Below are positions 6,320 to 12,402 of a stretch of DNA of 23,175 bases, piece by piece (the first letter of the stretch is position 1; every line of letters begins with the position of its first letter). The notes below the pieces were generated by a model. It worked only from the letters and a program-made list of their open reading frames with translations. It made no database searches and was not told the origin of the DNA. Origin of the DNA: JANQUM01 sp047630355. Its GTDB lineage: Bacteria; Bacteroidota; Bacteroidia; Cytophagales; Spirosomataceae. The DNA lies in the NCBI GenBank assembly GCA_047630355.1, contig JBLHXN010000053.1:1-23175 (forward strand). Direction: 5' to 3'. Made by a program: the position numbers and the translations under genes.

Positions 6320-6413
6320 TTCAATCGTGAAACAAAACGCAACACTTATCCGTTTAAATTTTGTCTTTGATGCACAACCGTCGGGTTACATTTTGTAGCT
6401 CGACGGTTTTTTT
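6320..6413 (+). ncRNA. Candidate small RNA, about 94 nt
   Basis: This stretch lies inside the 475-bp gap between the target pseudogene and the Cys-rich ORF. It has a promoter-like element just upstream and ends in a 15-bp stem with a TTT loop plus T7. No ORF of note lies in it, and no plus-strand gene lies upstream that could use the terminator. No known RNA family is recognised (it is not tmRNA, SRP RNA or RNase P). The start near 6320 is inferred from the -7 element. The rest of the gap (6081-6280 and 6414-6528) shows nothing definite. Confidence 0.45.
6376..6413 (+). terminator. Intrinsic terminator of the small-RNA candidate
   Basis: AACCGTCGGGTTACA (6376-6390) pairs over its whole length with TGTAGCTCGACGGTT (6394-6408, including two G-U pairs) around a TTT loop, and seven T follow from 6407 to 6413. 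The T run lies on the plus strand only. Confidence 0.85.
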
Positions 6414-6528
6414 GTTCTGCAATTTTCTCCCCGCAGTTTTGAATCACTCCATCTTCGGTATTATTAAGCGTTTTTTAGCTGTATTTTAAAAATCTATCCT
6501 TTATTTAGAATAAATATAAATAAGAGTA

Positions 6529-6536
6529 TATCTTTG
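6529..6536 (+). promoter_or_regulatory. -7 element before the Cys-rich small protein
   Basis: TATCTTTG matches TAnnTTTG and lies 20 bp before the ATG at 6556. No clear -33 element. Confidence 0.45.
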
Positions 6537-6555
6537 TGTTATACAAAAGATAACT

Positions 6556-6714
6556 ATGAAATTGACTTGGGCGGAAGTTATTGAAAATAGAGAGGAAATG
6601 GGCGGTAAAGAACTGATGAAGATGCCATTCGACAACGAATGTTGTGTTTTGAAAAAGTGCTGCAAAAAGTATAAGAAGAAGGGGAAATATTGCAGAAGTT
6701 GTCCTAAAGTTTAG
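6556..6714 (+). CDS. Cys-rich 52-aa protein of unknown function
   Basis: An intact ORF with its own -7 element. The N-terminal half is acidic/amphipathic (MKLTWAEVIENREEM). The C-terminal half is very basic and holds six Cys: CC (29-30), CC (35-36), C46 and C49, spaced CC-x4-CC-x9-C-x2-C with Lys/Tyr-rich linkers (KKCCKKYKKKGKYCRSCP). Such spacing could bind a metal such as zinc, but this is not shown. There is no signal peptide. The stop is 8 bp before the convergent yciH stop. I have the impression that similar Lys/Cys-rich tails occur in other Cytophagales small proteins, but no named family is known to me. Confidence 0.7.
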   Translation: MKLTWAEVIENREEMGGKELMKMPFDNECCVLKKCCKKYKKKGKYCRSCPKV

Positions 6715-6722
6715 GTAGAAAA

Positions 6723-7064
6723 TTATCCACCAGCCTTTTTTGCTCCGTGGCCCGTCTTCTTTAAGTACTCCACTACTTTATCCCGGTGGTCGCCCTGAAG
6801 TAATACCTCGCCGTCTTTTGCCGTTCCGCCGCTACCACACAACGATTGCAATTCTTTCTTCAAAGTTGCTAAATCAAACGCATTGCCCGTGAAATCTGCC
6901 ACGCGAGTTACTACTTTGCCTCCACCTTTCCTATCGAGCCAAACCTTTAACTGTTGTTGTGAATTTTCGAGGGTATCGTCTTCACTTTTTTCGGAATCAA
7001 ATACAAAATCTTTATTTGTGGAATACATAATGCCATCGTTTTGACGGCGGTGCTTTTTGCTCAT
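6723..7064 (-). CDS. yciH: SUI1/eIF1-like translation initiation factor family protein (YciH)
   Basis: A 113-aa protein related to eukaryotic initiation factor eIF1, thought to influence start-site fidelity or act under stress in bacteria. The SUI1 domain covers about residues 40-105: LKVWLDRKGGGKVVTRV, then LKKELQSLCGSGGTAKDGEV, then QGDHRDKVVEYL. The GSGGTAKDG loop and LQGDHRDKV are the family signatures. I chose the ATG at 7062-7064 (MSKKHRR), which matches usual family starts; an in-frame ATG at 7085 would add 7 residues. It converges on the Cys-rich ORF with an 8-bp gap and no terminator between them, so the transcripts probably overlap. Confidence 0.92.
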   Translation of the reverse strand: MSKKHRRQNDGIMYSTNKDFVFDSEKSEDDTLENSQQQLKVWLDRKGGGKVVTRVADFTGNAFDLATLKKELQSLCGSGGTAKDGEVLLQGDHRDKVVEYLKKTGHGAKKAGG

Positions 7065-7229
7065 GGTAACTTGTGTTTTGAACAAAGAAAAAGAGATTTA
7101 AACCAAAAGGCAATTAATCGGGACGCGATTTTTTGCACGTAGCTTTCGGATTCGGGAATACTTCCATACTTTTAGCTTCGTAATTCAGACAAAAGACAAG
7201 TCTTTATCTTTTCCATTAAGGTTTTACTC

Positions 7230-7661
7230 ATGAAAAAAAAGCTACTTTGTACATTACTTTTCGCTTTGGTTAGCTTCGTGGGAATTGCCCAATCAGCCGA
7301 GGAAACGATTATCCGAGAAACCCTTTCCCGACAGAATAAAAACTGGAACGACGGAAATATAAAAGCGTTTATGGAAGATTACTGGAAGTCGGATTCACTC
7401 ATGTTTATCGGAAAGACGGGCGTAGTTTACGGTTGGAAAGCCACCGAAGAACGCTACTTCAGAAATTATCCTGACCGTAAAACAATGGGTCAATTATCAT
7501 TTGATATTAAGAAAGTTGACTTGCATTCTTCAACTACTGCGTGGGTCTTGGGAAGCTGGCAACTCACCCGGCCCGAAGTCGGAGATATTGGAGGATATTT
7601 TACGCTAATTTTTAAAAAAATTGGTGGTAAATGGGTCATCGTAAGTGATCATACAAGTTGA
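7230..7661 (+). CDS. Secreted SnoaL/DUF4440-like (NTF2 fold) protein
   Basis: 143 aa with a signal peptide (MKKKLLCTLLFALVSFVGIA, cleavage near residue 20-22). The mature part has the typical pattern of DUF4440/SnoaL-like proteins: an N-terminal helix with ETIIRETLSRQNKNWNDGNI, then FMEDYWKSDSLMFIG, and C-terminal strands ending in YFTLIFKKIGGKWVIVSDHTS. The fold is a small cone-shaped pocket, and the ligand cannot be deduced. It is exported, probably to the periplasm, and stands alone, divergent from yciH. The 7086-7229 gap probably holds both promoters but no clear consensus was found. Confidence 0.85.
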   Translation: MKKKLLCTLLFALVSFVGIAQSAEETIIRETLSRQNKNWNDGNIKAFMEDYWKSDSLMFIGKTGVVYGWKATEERYFRNYPDRKTMGQLSFDIKKVDLHSSTTAWVLGSWQLTRPEVGDIGGYFTLIFKKIGGKWVIVSDHTS

Positions 7662-7767
7662 CTTTTTAGTTAAAACTTATCGGTTAATAATTATAGCTTC
7701 GTTTGGTCATTTATCAAGCTATAACGTTTTTCAATTATACTAATAGAACTATCTTCCCCAACTACTC

Positions 7768-7785
7768 TCCCGATAACTATCGGGA
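7768..7785. repeat. TCCCGATA..TATCGGGA palindrome, perfect copy
   Basis: Arms TCCCGATA (7768-7775) and TATCGGGA (7778-7785) enclose AC. It lies 17 bp before the MaoC-like gene start. The same family occurs at 3677-3695 and 14823-14840. Confidence 0.7.
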
Positions 7786-7801
7786 TTAGCCCCTAAATGC
7801 T

Positions 7802-8218
7802 ATGTCAGAAAAAATACCCGTCGGTTTTGAAGGCCGGCACACATTCAAGTTCACGCAGCAAGACGTTCAAACTTTTGCTGACTTAACAGGCGATCACAAT
7901 CCAATCCATCTGGATGCAGATTACGCCGCAACCACCGCATTCAAAAAGCCGATTATCCACGGGCATTTGAGCAGCAGTGTTTTTACGAAATTTCTGGGAA
8001 TGGAAAAACCCGGCGGTCCTGGCTCAATTTACATGAAACAAATCACGGAATACCTCCGCCCGATGTTTGTAGATAGGGAATACGAAGTGCGTTTTCGGGT
8101 GATTGAAGTAAACGAACGCCGTAGCACCGCCGAAGTTGCCACCGAAATTTACGATTTAGAAACAGGAAAAATCACGATTAGAGGGGTAGGGAGTTTAATG
8201 AATAAAGAGAATTATTAA
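7802..8218 (+). CDS. MaoC-like (R)-specific enoyl-CoA hydratase (PhaJ type)
   Basis: A hot-dog fold hydratase of 138 aa that adds water to trans-2-enoyl-CoA to give (R)-3-hydroxyacyl-CoA. The hydratase-2 motif is complete: LTGDHNPIHLD with D31 and H36 as the catalytic pair, the same numbering as in Aeromonas PhaJ, followed by IIHGHL at 51-56. The C-terminal half (YLRPMFVDREYEVRFRVIEV) is the usual second strand set. There is no signal peptide. It stands alone on the plus strand, so the pathway (fatty acid oxidation, polyester precursor or other) is open. A palindromic repeat sits in its leader. Confidence 0.9.
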   Translation: MSEKIPVGFEGRHTFKFTQQDVQTFADLTGDHNPIHLDADYAATTAFKKPIIHGHLSSSVFTKFLGMEKPGGPGSIYMKQITEYLRPMFVDREYEVRFRVIEVNERRSTAEVATEIYDLETGKITIRGVGSLMNKENY

Positions 8219-8252
8219 AACTGACTCGAAAGCAATCCTCTCAGAAATTTTT

Positions 8253-8285
8253 AAGGGTAGCGTTCATAATTAGAAAGCTACCCTT
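8253..8285. terminator. Hairpin between convergent genes
   Basis: AAGGGTAGC (8253-8261) pairs with GCTACCCTT (8277-8285) between the hydratase and the first DUF4097 gene. There is no U tract on either strand after the stem, so it may be a barrier or a repeat rather than a classical intrinsic terminator. Confidence 0.5.
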
Positions 8286-8295
8286 CCCATGTCGT

Positions 8296-9099
8296 TTACT
8301 TCGCTTTGCGGACGTAGATATTCCCGTTCATGTTTTTCATCAGAACTTCAGCACCGCCGCCGTTGATTTTGCCACGAACCCAGTTTTCGAGTTTGATTTT
8401 GTAGCTTCCTTCGTCTGTTGATTTCTTTACTTGCTGGGTGGTGGCGTCTAACTCAAAGTCGGTATAGATTTCCCCACGGTCGCTTTTCATCTTCATGTCG
8501 GCTTTAAAGTTTGCCGGAAACGTGACATCAACGTTACCGTTTAGGGTTGTGAATGCCAACGGAGAACCCGCTTTGTGGCTTTTCAAATCTCCTTTAATAT
8601 CACCGTTAATAGTTGTTGCGATAATTGACCCCGAAACATTCTTGAACGTAATCTCGCCGTTTACGTTTTTTACTTCGATATCGCCATTCACATTGGCAAT
8701 CGAAATATCTCCGTTGTTAATGGTCGATACTTCGAGCCGCGAAATGCCCGCCGGGACTTTTATCGTCAACGTAATCGCCTTCATCCAACCCGGTGCTCGA
8801 ACGGTAACTACGTTGTCTTTCTCTTCAACTTCTAGCTCAAAACCGCTGCTCCCGTTAATTCTTTTCATACCGCCTTTTTCTTTTGAATCTGTGTAATGTT
8901 CGGTTTTCCTTTGTTCGGCTTCAATCAAAACCTCTTTACCAGTATAGCCGATAACATTGATGGAGCCGTAGATTAATCCCGCTTTCAGAGTGAACAAAGC
9001 CCCCGGTTTAGAAAGCGGTACGTTCAATTTTTGAGCTTGCGAAAAAGCTGTAAATGCGATGAATAATAATACGGTAATTGTTAAGATATACTTTTTCAT
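8296..9099 (-). CDS. Exported DUF4097 family beta-helix-like protein
   Basis: 267 aa from the ATG at 9097-9099, chosen because it starts a signal peptide (MKKYILTITVLLFIAFTAFS). An upstream in-frame ATG at 9138 would put a palindromic repeat in the protein. The mature part holds the short repeats of DUF4097: STINNGDISIANVNGDIEV, KNVNGEITFKNVSGSI, ATTINGDIKG, FTTLNGNVDV, and a final KNMNGNIYVRK, each an N-G turn between short beta strands. The role is unknown; such genes commonly lie in sigma/anti-sigma clusters, as here. A paralogue lies directly upstream (9218-10069) and both share the leader ACAAATT before the ATG. Confidence 0.88.
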   Translation of the reverse strand: MKKYILTITVLLFIAFTAFSQAQKLNVPLSKPGALFTLKAGLIYGSINVIGYTGKEVLIEAEQRKTEHYTDSKEKGGMKRINGSSGFELEVEEKDNVVTVRAPGWMKAITLTIKVPAGISRLEVSTINNGDISIANVNGDIEVKNVNGEITFKNVSGSIIATTINGDIKGDLKSHKAGSPLAFTTLNGNVDVTFPANFKADMKMKSDRGEIYTDFELDATTQQVKKSTDEGSYKIKLENWVRGKINGGGAEVLMKNMNGNIYVRKAK

Positions 9100-9128
9100 A
9101 ATTTGTGATTTGTTTAACCTCTCCCCAG

Positions 9129-9150
9129 CCCTCCCCAACGTTGGGGAGGG
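9129..9150. repeat. 22-bp perfect palindrome (CTCCCCAACGTTGGGGAG core)
   Basis: CCCTCCCCAAC (9129-9139) and GTTGGGGAGGG (9140-9150) form a loopless perfect palindrome between the two DUF4097 genes, preceded by CTCTCCCCAGC, a partial copy. It looks like a dispersed repeat rather than an operator because it resembles intergenic repeats known in this phylum. It may attenuate transcription within the cluster. Confidence 0.65.
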
Positions 9151-9217
9151 AGCGAAAAGTGTATTCTTTTAAAAGGTATTTCTAATTCAAAACCTGTAAA
9201 GAAGATTGGAAGAGATG

Positions 9218-10069
9218 TCATCCTCGCTTGATGTAAATATCTCCGTTTAAGGTTTCAAACTTGAGTTTCGTGCCGCCATTTCCGATGCGGATTGGCGAGC
9301 GGCTGCTCACTTTATATTTGGTGCCGTTGCCAGATTTGCTTTCTTCGACTTCGTTTGGCAGGAGTTTATAGTTTTTAAATTCTGTAAAGTACTCGCCGTT
9401 TATGCTTTTGAAAGTCAAATCAGCCGCAAGGTTTGGTTGATAAGTGACGTTGATATTACCGTTAATAGTGTGATAACTTGATGCCTTCAGCGGGTTCTTC
9501 AAATAGTTGACCATTACATTGCCGTTTACTGTATGGGCACGGGTGGTGGCTTGGGCATCTTCAATAGTTATTCCGCCGTTTACATTATTTACGTGCAATT
9601 GCCCCGCCACGTTTCTGACAACTACTTCACCACCGTTTACAGTAGAAGCTCTGACGTTCAGGCTATTAGGGACTTGTACTTTGTAATTGAGCTCGACTTG
9701 ATACTCAACTGGTTTACGGTTTTGCCAATCTTCTTTTTCGTAATTCCGATTTGGGTGGGTATCCCACGGTTCGGAGATGTAGACAATTAAGCTGTCTGAA
9801 TTTTTATTAAAACTTAGTCTAAAATCCCGTTTCCCCTCATTCAATAAGTCTTCCGTTTGTGCCGATATAGTTTTTTTTATTTCAACCCTAACTACGTTTC
9901 CGTCGTAACCCTCAATGTCAACGTCTCCGTTCAGGTTGTAGAGAGCCAATGTGGTATTAAAGTTTACAGAATACTCTTTTGAGATAGTTTCTGAGAATGT
10001 ATGTTTGTCTCGCTGAGCGTGGCAAGCCGTTGCAATGACGATAAGTAATAATAGAATGTGCTTTTTCAT
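9218..10069 (-). CDS. Exported DUF4097 family protein, paralogue
   Basis: 283 aa with an N-terminal signal (MKKHILLLLIVIATACHAQ); the ATAC at residues 13-16 is lipobox-like, so it may be a lipoprotein. DUF4097 repeats follow: LYNLNGDVDIEGYDGNV, STVNGGEVVVRNVAG, NNVNGGITIED, HTVNGNVMVNYL, HTINGNINVTY, KSINGEYFTEF and ETLNGDIYIKR at the end. It is related to the downstream gene in repeat pattern, length and end motif, so the pair is probably an old tandem duplication. It follows the sigma factor and HEAT-repeat membrane protein on the same strand and is probably co-regulated with them. Molecular function unknown. Confidence 0.88.
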   Translation of the reverse strand: MKKHILLLLIVIATACHAQRDKHTFSETISKEYSVNFNTTLALYNLNGDVDIEGYDGNVVRVEIKKTISAQTEDLLNEGKRDFRLSFNKNSDSLIVYISEPWDTHPNRNYEKEDWQNRKPVEYQVELNYKVQVPNSLNVRASTVNGGEVVVRNVAGQLHVNNVNGGITIEDAQATTRAHTVNGNVMVNYLKNPLKASSYHTINGNINVTYQPNLAADLTFKSINGEYFTEFKNYKLLPNEVEESKSGNGTKYKVSSRSPIRIGNGGTKLKFETLNGDIYIKRG

Positions 10070-10130
10070 AATTTGTGTGTTTGTTTTTATAACTTTTCTA
10101 AGATAGAGAGCCGATGTCCTTTTGTTATAG

Positions 10131-10205
10131 AAAGTGCCGTACCTACGGCACTTTAATTAATGACTTCTTATTTTTATGTTATTAACATATCGCCCCGAAT
10201 GGGGC
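10131..10205. repeat. Composite palindromic repeat
   Basis: The first palindrome has 11-bp arms AAAGTGCCGTA (10131-10141) and TACGGCACTTT (10144-10154) around CC. The second, GCCCC-GAAT-GGGGC (10192-10205), lies 37 bp on, just before the stop of the HEAT-repeat gene. The pair looks like a dispersed Bacteroidota intergenic repeat. Either hairpin could limit read-through into the DUF4097 genes. Confidence 0.6.
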
Positions 10206-10211
10206 TAAAAC

Positions 10212-11006
10212 TTAAATAATCTCCAGTAAACTCTGCTCGATTTTCATCTTTACGCCTTCGTTGAGGTTCTTCTTTCGGAGTAATTTTTTAAGACTATTGA
10301 CTGCTTTTTTCTCTTGTAACACCACCATTACGTCAGCTATGGCGGCCTGAACGAGTGGCGATTCCTGCTGCGTAATAGATGCGACCAATCCCTCCCGAAC
10401 TTTTGGGTTATCTGCCATGGTGGCGAGGGCTTCGAGCGTCATAATCCGCACATTATCGTTGTCGTCGTTATTGAGCGTTACCAATAATGCCTTAATTACC
10501 CTTTGATTAATACTTGGTAGTTCTTCCGTCAGGCTGACCGCCCGGATGCGTTCACTCGCCGATGGGTCTTCGAGCAAACTTAGCATCACCATTTCCTTCA
10601 TTTCTTTTACTTCTGCACTCAGAATCGCTATCTCCTCGGTAGATTTATTACTAAAAAAGTAGCTATTAATGAATAAACCAGAAGCGATTCCTATAATTAA
10701 AAGTCCGACGCTGTACGCTAATTTAAAGCGGGGTTGAAAAATCTGTAAACCTGCGAAATATCCTTTGACCTTTGCCCAAAAACTTGAACGATTCTCGTCT
10801 TCGAACTCACCTAACATCTGATAGAAGTTCTCCGATAGGCTCTCCGATGGCTCAGGTTCGGGAAGGGTTTTTATCAAATCCCACAGTTCCTTTTGCTGTT
10901 TTAGATCTTCTTTTCCTCCGACGTACATTTTGTTTTTTTCTTCAAAGTAACGGCGGTCAGATTCGCTCATCTTATCGTTCAGGTAATCGTTTAATTCGTC
11001 GTTCAT
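10212..11006 (-). CDS. Membrane protein with C-terminal HEAT-like repeats, probable anti-sigma partner
   Basis: 264 aa in three parts. Residues 1-75 are a charged cytoplasmic region beginning MNDELNDYLNDKMSESDRR, as in many anti-sigma/zinc-finger-less regulators. One membrane span lies at about 96-118 (LAYSVGLLIIGIASGLFIN). Residues about 125-264 are helical repeats with HEAT-like spacing (SERIRAVSLTEEL, RVIKALLVTLNND, DNVRIMTLEALATMA, KVREGLVASI, LVQAAIADVMVVL). It lies downstream of an ECF sigma gene on the same strand, the usual place for the partner regulator. The canonical ZAS zinc motif (HxxxCxxC) is absent, so the anti-sigma role is inferred from context and layout. The topology suggests repeats outside the cytoplasmic membrane. 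Confidence 0.82.
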   Translation of the reverse strand: MNDELNDYLNDKMSESDRRYFEEKNKMYVGGKEDLKQQKELWDLIKTLPEPEPSESLSENFYQMLGEFEDENRSSFWAKVKGYFAGLQIFQPRFKLAYSVGLLIIGIASGLFINSYFFSNKSTEEIAILSAEVKEMKEMVMLSLLEDPSASERIRAVSLTEELPSINQRVIKALLVTLNNDDNDNVRIMTLEALATMADNPKVREGLVASITQQESPLVQAAIADVMVVLQEKKAVNSLKKLLRKKNLNEGVKMKIEQSLLEII

Positions 11007-11120
11007 CTTTTCTTATTTGCTCTCTTTTACCCGTCCCTTTCGCCCACTCCGTCTTTTATACCGACTTCGTCAGATATAAAATCCACCGAGCGTCGGTCGC
11101 CTCTCCGAGAAGAGGATTTA

Positions 11121-11231
11121 CTATTCACTACTTATCCTAAAATAGGTACTTTGTAATTGCTTTAGAGCACGCTGAATTTTCACTTTTGCGTTGCTTGATT
11201 CAGATGCCGTGCCGATGGTACTTTTGACCAT
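11121..11231 (-). pseudogene. Duplicated C-terminal fragment of the adjacent ECF sigma factor
   Basis: The minus strand from 11231 to the TAG at 11121-11123 encodes ASESSNAKVKIQRALKQLQS followed by TYFRISSE. The end of the intact sigma factor just upstream reads TEGNVKVKIHRALKQLQDIY and then FKVNSE. The flanking DNA is also alike: TTGTAATTGCTT after the stop codon region occurs in both. Only the last ~30 codons (end of the sigma-4 helix-turn-helix) are recognisable. A separate, diverged copy truncated at its 5' end therefore sits between the sigma gene and its membrane partner, as after a partial tandem duplication. It is unlikely to be expressed as a functional protein. Confidence 0.7.
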
Positions 11232-11284
11232 TTTATAATCTGTTTTACTGTTTAGATTTCGCTCTTACCGGAGCTACTGATTTC

Positions 11285-11836
11285 TCATTCACTATTTACT
11301 TTAAAATAGATGTCTTGTAATTGCTTCAATGCCCGATGAATTTTTACTTTAACGTTACCTTCTGTTGTGTTTAGTACTTGGGCAATTTCGCTATATTTCA
11401 GTTCTTGGTATCGGCTCAGAATTAGCACTTCGCGGTATTCTTCATTCAGTAGATTCATCGCGTTTTGCAATGCTTCTACCTCCTGAGTTTTGTGCAATTC
11501 TTCGTCGGCTTGTTTTCCTCCGGTAATGCTTTCTTCAAATTCTCGGACATCCTGTTGTCGGTGTTTTTTGTTCTTTTTTGCTTCGTCGTTCAGCACGTTT
11601 CTCGCTAAATGATACATCCACGTTTTGAATTCGCCCTCACTCGTAAAAGTGTGGCGGTATTTGAGCATTCGGTAAAAAACAGTCTGCACCATATCTTCAC
11701 TACTATCCGCTTCTCCGTACATTTTGAGTAGGAACCCGTAGAGCGGACGGTTGTATCGCTCAAATAGTAATCCCATCTTGTTCAAATCGCCGGATTTGAC
11801 TTTTAGCATTAAAGAATTATCAGATAGTGCGTTCAA
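11285..11836 (-). CDS. ECF-family RNA polymerase sigma factor
   Basis: 183 aa, standard size. Region 2 (about residues 22-92) includes RYNRPLYGFLLKMYGEADS and EDMVQTVFYRMLKYR, then GEFKTWMYHLARNVLNDEAK. Region 4 (about 123-178) includes LLNEEYREVLILSRYQELKYSEIAQVLNTTEGNVKVKIHRAL, the helix-turn-helix that reads the -35 element. The two are joined by a charged linker (KKNKKHRQQDVREFEE). It directs RNA polymerase to a private regulon, probably including itself and the downstream membrane/DUF4097 genes. A palindrome (GTTCCGGT-A-ACCGGAAC) lies 24 bp before the start. Region 4 is partly duplicated downstream at 11121-11231. Confidence 0.93.
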   Translation of the reverse strand: MNALSDNSLMLKVKSGDLNKMGLLFERYNRPLYGFLLKMYGEADSSEDMVQTVFYRMLKYRHTFTSEGEFKTWMYHLARNVLNDEAKKNKKHRQQDVREFEESITGGKQADEELHKTQEVEALQNAMNLLNEEYREVLILSRYQELKYSEIAQVLNTTEGNVKVKIHRALKQLQDIYFKVNSE

Positions 11837-11859
11837 GGGCTCGCTTTTTCAGTGTGTTT

Positions 11860-11876
11860 GTTCCGGTAACCGGAAC
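11860..11876. promoter_or_regulatory. 17-bp palindrome upstream of the ECF sigma gene
   Basis: GTTCCGGT and ACCGGAAC flank a central A, a perfect dyad 24 bp before the sigma start. Read on the minus strand it ends in CGGAAC, which resembles a -35 element of ECF promoters; TGTAACC lies at 11887-11893 on the same strand. Either a protein-binding site or part of an autoregulated promoter is possible. Confidence 0.45.
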
Positions 11877-11901
11877 TTTTATAAAAGGTTACAGTAAAAT
11901 C

Positions 11902-11941
11902 AAAAAATCCTGATATTCACGAAAATGAACATCAGGATTTT
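11902..11941 (-). terminator. Terminator of the 96-aa orphan gene
   Basis: Arms AAAATCCTGAT (11904-11914) and ATCAGGATTTT (11931-11941) have extra internal TTC/GAA pairing. On the minus strand the stem is followed by a T6 run (A run 11902-11907 on plus), placing it directly downstream of the minus-strand ORF that ends at 11961. It also isolates the sigma cluster from upstream transcription. Confidence 0.8.
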
Positions 11942-11960
11942 GTCAAAAAAAGTAAATGTA

Positions 11961-12251
11961 TTACGCAAGCATGAGCTCTCGTTGATGTTTCAATTCATCA
12001 CGCTTTACGAAGGTAATCGGGACAAATTCATCCGTTGGTGAACCGGTGAAGTAAAGACTCCAATCCTGATCGTAACCCTGTAGTAAATGTTTGATGCATT
12101 CGGCTCGGTCAATGGTCGGTGTTTCGCAGTCTTCCCAGTAGAAAGCTCTACGTGGTAATGCAGTTGCTGTTTCTAACCGTTGATGGTCACTTCGATTTCG
12201 ACTTCCTGTTTGCCTTTTCCCTGCGGCAATGGTATTTGCAATATGTGCCAT
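11961..12251 (-). CDS. Hypothetical protein, 96 aa
   Basis: No family is recognised. The C-terminal two-thirds look like a genuine protein (FYWEDCETPTIDRAECIKHL, then QDWSLYFTGSPTDEF). The N-terminal 35 residues are Arg/Gln/Thr-rich (GKRQTGSRNRSDHQR) and less protein-like; the +1 frame over the same DNA reads KGKQEVEIEVTING before a stop, so an old frameshift near residue 35 is possible but not forced. There is no signal peptide and there are no membrane segments. A good terminator follows and the AT-rich 12252-12402 gap precedes it, so it probably has its own promoter. It lies downstream of the efflux permease genes on the same strand; no functional link is evident. Confidence 0.55.
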   Translation of the reverse strand: MAHIANTIAAGKRQTGSRNRSDHQRLETATALPRRAFYWEDCETPTIDRAECIKHLLQGYDQDWSLYFTGSPTDEFVPITFVKRDELKHQRELMLA

Positions 12252-12402
12252 GGTTTTGTTTGTTTATAAGTGAATAAATAGTTCGTTTTTTATGATTTTG
12301 AATGCTTCCGTTTGTCTTAAACTTGGTCATTTAAAGAATCCGTTTTATCCGCTCAATCCTTGTTCCAACTTTTCGACGACATCAGGCTTATGTGATAAGC
12401 CC

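Noticed and set aside
9100..9138. N-terminal extension of the DUF4097 protein (start at 9138)
   Set aside because: It would begin inside the palindromic repeat and hide the signal peptide that starts at MKKYILTI.
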